The notes beneath the pieces were generated by a model, which was not told the origin of the DNA, did no database searches, and saw only the letters and a program-made list of their open reading frames with translations. 10,562 nt of DNA. Origin: Bacteroidales bacterium UBA2712. Lineage in GTDB: Bacteria; Bacteroidota; Bacteroidia; Bacteroidales; Paludibacteraceae. Of the stretch, positions 6,909 to 10,562 are shown one piece after another (position 1 is the stretch's first letter; each line of letters opens with the position of its first letter). The position numbers were made by a program, and so were the translations under genes. The stretch covers positions 20,833 to 31,394 of the forward strand of contig DEKW01000015.1 in the NCBI GenBank assembly GCA_002354055.1. Reading direction: 5' to 3'.

Positions 6909-6924
6909 GTGCAACGCTTTGCAC
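6909..6924 (-). repeat. Short hairpin after the HD-Hsp90 stop codon
   Basis: GTGCAA (6909-6914) and TTGCAC (6919-6924) form a 6-bp stem with a 4-nt loop, 12 nt beyond the stop of the HD-Hsp90 gene. The minus strand continues ACTAAATAA with no T-run, so it is not a good intrinsic terminator and read-through into the R-M operon looks possible. Confidence 0.4.
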
Positions 6925-6936
6925 GGTTTTATGTCT

Positions 6937-9840
6937 TTATAATAGATCTTTTGTGTCGTTATAAAATTGCTCGTATTTTTTCTTGATCTCCTCCATTGTT
7001 GTGGATTTGTCCAAACGATGTTTGTAAACAAAAGAATATAATTTTTCTCCAACAATATCATATTTTAATCCATTACAAGATATGTTTTTATATGTTTTTA
7101 TATATGGGCATACCATAACTGGACCTTGGTATGGAAAATAACCACAATATATATAATTTAAGATTTCCTTTATATCATCATTAAGATTTACGGCTAATTT
7201 ATCATATTCAGTAGGACAAGGCATTAATCCCCTTGCATATTGCTGGTCGGCATGCATGTACATATTTAACCACATTTTCATATCACCTATCACTTTGTTA
7301 GGTTTGTTTCTAGAAAATACAATTTCGTGTTTATTCCATTTATTTTCGTAAAAATCAATATTCGAGTAAGGGTGACTCTCGCGTATAATTTTATGCAAGA
7401 AAAAAGCATCATCACTATTGTAGTCATAATATATTACAACCGTGGAAATCTTCTCTTGGTTCACTTCATAAAGTGGTAGATGTTTTTTACTTGGTATGCT
7501 GAATGGCTTTTCATATGAATCATATTGCCTAAAAACAATGTTGTCATATGCACATAATTCACGTATAGTTTTTAAATTATCATCCTCATTTACTGGCTTT
7601 ATTGTATGTGTTTCCCATGCATTATATTTTAATAAATAATTTTCTGTTGTACGATTATAGAAACTTAAAAACATGCTCGCCCATTCTTTTTCTTCTTGTT
7701 TAAAAGATTCGTATTTTTCTATTATATACTCAGTGGCAGTTGCTATTATTAGTTCTTGCAAGGTAGTATAATAACTACCTTTAATTTCATTACGACTCAA
7801 TGTGAGAATATCCTTTGCATTTCCTCCTAAAATATTAATTGTAAAGTCTGCGAACCGTAGTCGATTATTATATTTAACAACTTGTCCTCTGTAATAAGTA
7901 CGGTTTGTGTATCGTTTTGGATCCTCTGTGAATTGCGGTACTATTTCAATATTTTGATTTGCGGAAAAATATACATTCGGGCTTTCTTTGAATATATTAG
8001 AAACGCCTTTTGAAGAATCGAACACCTCTTCTTCCTCGTCATATATAATAATAGGAATATCGCTTGCATATGAAAATTGTAATATTTCATCAATAATTTT
8101 TGCCATATCCAGATCCAAGGATTGGCAAGATATAAAATCATATGTATTGAGTGTCTTCCATGCAGAATTATCTCCGATGTTAACAGACCACTTTGAAGGT
8201 ATTTTTTCAACAATAAGATTGAACTTTATTTCAGTTCCATGTTGTATGGTATTATTTGAATCTGTTTTTAACAAAACTAATCCGTCTTTTTCTTTAATGG
8301 GATTGTATAATGTTATGTCATAAGTAAGTTCGCTATTATATTGATGAGTTTTTATATATACAATATCTGCAATTAGATAAATACTTTGGAAACCAATACC
8401 GAATATTCCAGACGGTTTCATCCATTCAGGCATTCTTTGAATGATTCTGTTTTTCTTAGTATTTGTTTTGTCGCACGATATCTGTGTTAACACTTTAATG
8501 TCTTCTAAGGACATACCATAACCTTGATCTATAATTTTAATCTCCCATGTAATTTTTTCATCTGTGCTCAATTGAGTATTGCGCGATATATATACCTTAA
8601 TGGGATATTTTTTACAAGTTTGTTCATATATCTTCCTTATATTTGGATTAGGGAATCTCCATTGCTCGGTATCATCGCTATATATACGCAACAATGTAGC
8701 ATCTACAGCATTTTGCAATATTTCACGAATACTCTGTATAGGAGAATTGTACAATCCTGCTCCTTGAAGAAGTTCCAATGCCTTTGATGTATCAATTTGA
8801 AAACTATTTTTAATTTTTCCATCAATCGTATCGTACCCTTGCAAAGTAACATGTAGATCTCCTAATGTTGGCAAAAAACCATATGAAGAATCCGGAACTA
8901 TATCGCTCCACTTTTTCATTTGATTTATTACTTCATCATTTAGCATTGCGAACCATTGTTGGGTAAGATCTGCCACATCCACATCTTCGCATGTTGCTGT
9001 AGCAGAAATCTTCTTCGTGCTTATTTCAAGATGATTAATAGAAAAATGTTTCGCTTTATGATGAATGGAGTCTAGCGGGATTGAAGGCAATGTGCTCAGA
9101 ATAACATTTGAGAATCTGTTATTATCCATATCAAGTAAATCGCCTAACCGTAGTAAGCAGGCGATATAACGTGGATGACAATCTTCCACATCGATTCCCT
9201 TTTCTGTATGGGGGAGACTCATTACTTCCTCAAAAGCAGATGTATGGTTTCTGCATATTTCTCCTAAAATTCCCTGAAGCCTTTTGGGGATTGATTGCAG
9301 GTATAACTTTTCGTCTTTTTGTATTTTTTTTGCTGATCTAACACCGTGAGATTTCCTTATATAATCTGCAATTAGAAAATCAATTGCATTTATTGTTTTG
9401 TCTTGAATTTGTGTCTCTTTCTGTATGAGCGTGTTGTCTTGTATGTCAAAATATGTTGAATATACATGCAAGTATGATTTCTCATTCTTTTGTATTTTTC
9501 TTATATGTTCAATGAAATTTTCATTTGTCATTAACTCATGTTGTTCCTCACCGGAAACATACATTCCTAAATCATGATAACAGGCACTACACAACAATAA
9601 CCACAAGTCTTCTGCCGAAAATCTTTTCTCAAGAGTTTCGTCCCCCACTATTCTTACTATATTTGTTAGAATAGCTTCAGAATGAGACCTATCATGTAAA
9701 CTATAATGTGGAAACATTTGGGATATTGCATTCAGATTTTGAAAAACATAATCTTTTGATGCATTCCATTGAGTATAAAGGACAGAATTAGGTTTGTCCT
9801 CTGTTTTATTTTTTATTAGTTCTACAATTTTATCTATCAT
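6937..9840 (-). CDS. HD phosphohydrolase-Hsp90-like ATPase fusion, predicted conflict/defence protein
   Basis: A 967-residue cytoplasmic protein with no signal peptide or membrane helix. The N-terminal third is an HD metal-dependent hydrolase-type domain: HDRSH (49-53), HD (89-90), a later His199 (ICRNHT) and RLGDLLDMDNNR (231-242). A GHKL/Hsp90-type ATPase follows: N-box REILQNAVDA (372-381), G1 DQGYGM (438-443), G2 GIFGIGFQS (478-486) and a GTE near 535-537. LTLSRNEIKG (679-688) matches the Hsp90 middle-domain motif carrying the ATP-contacting arginine (here Arg683). The rest, to 967, is not recognised. HD plus Hsp90-like fusions occur in predicted prokaryotic conflict systems; HD domains there may act on nucleotides or nucleic acids, but the substrate is unknown. 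The gene is AT-rich (28% GC in one 60-base sample), unlike the R-M genes, suggesting separate acquisition. No clear promoter is visible upstream. Confidence 0.85.
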   Translation of the reverse strand: MIDKIVELIKNKTEDKPNSVLYTQWNASKDYVFQNLNAISQMFPHYSLHDRSHSEAILTNIVRIVGDETLEKRFSAEDLWLLLCSACYHDLGMYVSGEEQHELMTNENFIEHIRKIQKNEKSYLHVYSTYFDIQDNTLIQKETQIQDKTINAIDFLIADYIRKSHGVRSAKKIQKDEKLYLQSIPKRLQGILGEICRNHTSAFEEVMSLPHTEKGIDVEDCHPRYIACLLRLGDLLDMDNNRFSNVILSTLPSIPLDSIHHKAKHFSINHLEISTKKISATATCEDVDVADLTQQWFAMLNDEVINQMKKWSDIVPDSSYGFLPTLGDLHVTLQGYDTIDGKIKNSFQIDTSKALELLQGAGLYNSPIQSIREILQNAVDATLLRIYSDDTEQWRFPNPNIRKIYEQTCKKYPIKVYISRNTQLSTDEKITWEIKIIDQGYGMSLEDIKVLTQISCDKTNTKKNRIIQRMPEWMKPSGIFGIGFQSIYLIADIVYIKTHQYNSELTYDITLYNPIKEKDGLVLLKTDSNNTIQHGTEIKFNLIVEKIPSKWSVNIGDNSAWKTLNTYDFISCQSLDLDMAKIIDEILQFSYASDIPIIIYDEEEEVFDSSKGVSNIFKESPNVYFSANQNIEIVPQFTEDPKRYTNRTYYRGQVVKYNNRLRFADFTINILGGNAKDILTLSRNEIKGSYYTTLQELIIATATEYIIEKYESFKQEEKEWASMFLSFYNRTTENYLLKYNAWETHTIKPVNEDDNLKTIRELCAYDNIVFRQYDSYEKPFSIPSKKHLPLYEVNQEKISTVVIYYDYNSDDAFFLHKIIRESHPYSNIDFYENKWNKHEIVFSRNKPNKVIGDMKMWLNMYMHADQQYARGLMPCPTEYDKLAVNLNDDIKEILNYIYCGYFPYQGPVMVCPYIKTYKNISCNGLKYDIVGEKLYSFVYKHRLDKSTTMEEIKKKYEQFYNDTKDLL

Positions 9841-9848
9841 GATATTAG

Positions 9849-9898
9849 CTAAATTTCTTATTATTTCTATTCCTAAATTGTTGTCAGTTGCCTAAATT
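9849..9898. repeat. Three CTAAATT copies upstream of the HD-Hsp90 gene
   Basis: CTAAATT occurs at 9849-9855, 9873-9879 and 9892-9898 in the 60 bases before the start codon; the last two extend to CCTAAATT. An inverted copy is at 10013-10019. They could be regulator sites, but the sequence is AT-rich and the motif short, so chance is a real alternative. Confidence 0.25.
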
Positions 9899-10046
9899 AA
9901 TAATAACGGATTTCGTCTATAGCGTAAACGATACTTTGCGCTCCATGTGCTACAGCCTTAAAACCATCGTCAAATCTGGCATATCTTGCGTGATCTCTTT
10001 CTGTTCTTGCCCAATTTAGTAATTGAGTCTCATATTGGGCAATTAG
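9897..10046 (-). pseudogene. Orphan coding remnant, no start codon
   Basis: A frame of 49 sense codons ends in TAA (9899-9897) and is bounded upstream by an in-frame TAG (10049-10047). It contains no ATG, GTG or TTG start. The peptide is charged and protein-like: ARTERDHARYARFDDGFKAV, then AHGAQSIVYAIDEIRYY at the end. I do not recognise the family. It begins where the GNAT remnant stops, so it looks like the 3' end of a gene whose front was lost, perhaps in the same rearrangement that shortened the GNAT. Chance openness of 150 nt cannot be excluded. Confidence 0.3.
10007..10042 (-). repeat. 9-bp inverted repeat just after the GNAT stop codon
   Basis: TTGCCCAAT (10007-10015) and ATTGGGCAA (10034-10042) are perfect arms with an 18-nt loop, starting directly after the GNAT TAA. 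There is no T-run on the minus strand, so it may be a 3'-end hairpin or a factor-dependent stop. It lies within the orphan frame. Confidence 0.45.
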
Positions 10047-10282
10047 CTATCTTTTAATTGCTCCTTAACATTCTTCAAATCAAAATACATTAGACGTGTA
10101 CTATCCAGAATGTCTAATGTCGTAAAGTATTCAAAGCCGTTCATCTCATAGAACTTCGTAACATCGCGGTAGGCATCTACGGTTATAAAACGACAGCCGG
10201 CACGATTTCCCTTTGCATACTCACGTTTTATAAAGTCCAATATGATGGAACCAAAACCGGCGAAGATCAAAACGCGAGATGT
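10043..10282 (-). pseudogene. GNAT N-acetyltransferase, N-terminally truncated remnant
   Basis: The frame after the TAG at 10285-10283 reads TSRVLIFAGFGSIILDFIKR and continues through CRFITVDAYRDVTKFYEMNGFEYF to MYFDLKNV and a stop at 10043. This is the C-terminal half of a GNAT fold: the end of the acetyl-CoA-binding motif A (GFGSIILDFI), the strand with ITVDAY, and FYEMNGFEYF. The N-terminal half (roughly 80-90 residues, including the start of motif A) is missing. The only available start is a TTG at 10270. GNAT toxins of toxin-antitoxin pairs are usually about 160-180 residues and nearly abut their antitoxin gene. Here the fragment begins 6 nt after the antitoxin stop, so an internal deletion is likely. 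Acetyltransferase activity is improbable. Confidence 0.65.
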
Positions 10283-10288
10283 CTATTA

Positions 10289-10447
10289 TCAGAATGCGAA
10301 ATTAGCGATAGACTTTACCATTTTGTAGGATTCCTCCATCCGCTGCATTTCTGCTGCGGTCACCTTTCTCGGGTGCTCTACAGCATAAGCAAAACGACGT
10401 GCGTCTTCACCATACAATGTGGGTGTTTCTTTAATTGGTCGTGCCAT
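10289..10447 (-). CDS. Small antitoxin-like protein preceding the GNAT remnant
   Basis: A 52-residue protein starting MARPIKETPTLYGEDARRFA and ending KMVKSIANFAF; mostly helical and charged. Bacteroidales commonly carry such MARPIKETP-type proteins directly before a GNAT acetyltransferase gene, so an antitoxin role is a reasonable inference, but I cannot assign a Pfam family. The start is placed at 10447, not at the in-frame ATG at 10519, because a strong promoter at 10520-10489 lies downstream of that upstream codon and would exclude it from the transcript. The partner toxin is broken, so this gene may persist as an orphan that neutralises related toxins elsewhere, or may simply be decaying. 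Confidence 0.65.
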   Translation of the reverse strand: MARPIKETPTLYGEDARRFAYAVEHPRKVTAAEMQRMEESYKMVKSIANFAF

Positions 10448-10470
10448 AATTTTGTGCTCGTTTTTATTAT

Positions 10471-10493
10471 CTTTGCAACTTTCGGCTGCAAAG
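10471..10493. promoter_or_regulatory. Operator-like inverted repeat over the antitoxin promoter
   Basis: CTTTGCA (10471-10477) and TGCAAAG (10487-10493) are perfect 7-bp arms with a 9-nt spacer. The right arm overlaps the -7 box and the left lies in the 5' leader, a placement that suits autorepression by an antitoxin complex. Confidence 0.45.
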
Positions 10494-10520
10494 TTACTGC
10501 TTTTTTTTGATATATGCAAG
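10489..10520 (-). promoter_or_regulatory. Bacteroidetes-type promoter of the antitoxin-like gene
   Basis: Minus-strand CTTG (10520-10517, -33, one mismatch to TTTG) and TAACTTTG (10496-10489, -7, perfect TAnnTTTG) are separated by exactly 20 nt. Expected start of transcription is near 10482-10484, giving a leader of about 35 nt. Confidence 0.7.
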
Positions 10521-10562
10521 AGAGAAGGCGATTTTGTGCGTTTTTTGTCTCTCGGTCATCTC

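Noticed and set aside
7080..7106. Tandem 10-mer tatgttttta x2 near the 3' end of the HD-Hsp90 gene
   Set aside because: It is AT-rich coding sequence (around TYKNI) and needs no further explanation.
10447..10519. Upstream in-frame ATG at 10519 for the antitoxin-like protein
   Set aside because: A near-consensus promoter lies downstream of this codon, so it would not be transcribed; MARPIKETP at 10447 is the natural start.
10494..10562. Minus-strand frame entering from the right edge and ending TAA (MTERQKTHKIAFSLAYIKKK...)
   Set aside because: Only 22-23 codons are visible and its stop overlaps the antitoxin -7 box. It could be the tail of an upstream gene but cannot be supported from this window.
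1..10562. CRISPR array, complete IS element, rRNA or tRNA genes
   Set aside because: No regularly spaced direct repeats, transposase frame or structural RNA gene could be seen in the window.

Overview
The window looks like Bacteroidales (Bacteroidetes) DNA. Two promoters match the Bacteroidetes sigma pattern (-33 TTTG/CTTG, exactly 20 nt, -7 TAnnTTTG). Shine-Dalgarno sites are essentially absent, and a Bacteroidetes-style TPR lipoprotein is present. Every gene I can support is on the minus strand, so reading order is from the right edge to the left. I cannot name a species.

Layout in transcription order. (1) 10562-9841: a small antitoxin-like gene with its own promoter and operator-like repeat, then a GNAT acetyltransferase that has lost its N-terminal half, then an orphan open frame without a start codon. 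This is an eroded toxin-antitoxin-type locus. (2) 9840-6937: a 967-residue AT-rich gene joining an HD phosphohydrolase domain to an Hsp90-like (GHKL) ATPase with a middle-domain 'LSR' motif. It resembles predicted biological-conflict proteins. (3) 6936-6653: a 284-nt non-coding stretch full of nested inverted repeats and a duplicated 13-mer, ending in a hairpin one base upstream of the next start codon. (4) 6652-1747: a compact three-gene restriction-modification operon. It encodes a small methyltransferase-like protein with SAM motif I but no NPPY, a larger Eco57I-type methyltransferase with NPPY but a degenerate motif I, and an SF2 helicase with an N-terminal GIY-YIG/T5orf172-like nuclease domain and a Tudor/SH3-like tail. 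(5) 1746-1210: a gap holding a terminator for the operon, a 13-bp inverted repeat, two 11-nt tandem repeat pairs and the promoter of the next gene. (6) 1209-1: the N-terminal part of a TPR lipoprotein with one late membrane helix, cut by the window edge.

The region reads as a defence island. The R-M operon probably methylates host DNA and cuts unmodified DNA with an ATP-driven GIY-YIG helicase. The HD-Hsp90 protein may be an independent effector or regulator that shares transcription with the operon through the structured gap. Base composition is patchy. The HD-Hsp90 gene and the central part of the large methyltransferase gene (about 4620-5520) are AT-rich (about 25-37% GC in 60-base samples), while the flanking R-M sequence is near 50%. 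This points to horizontal assembly and to replacement of the target-recognition part of the methyltransferase. The features most worth following are the structured 6653-6936 gap, the HD-Hsp90 protein, the complementary methyltransferase pair and the truncated GNAT.
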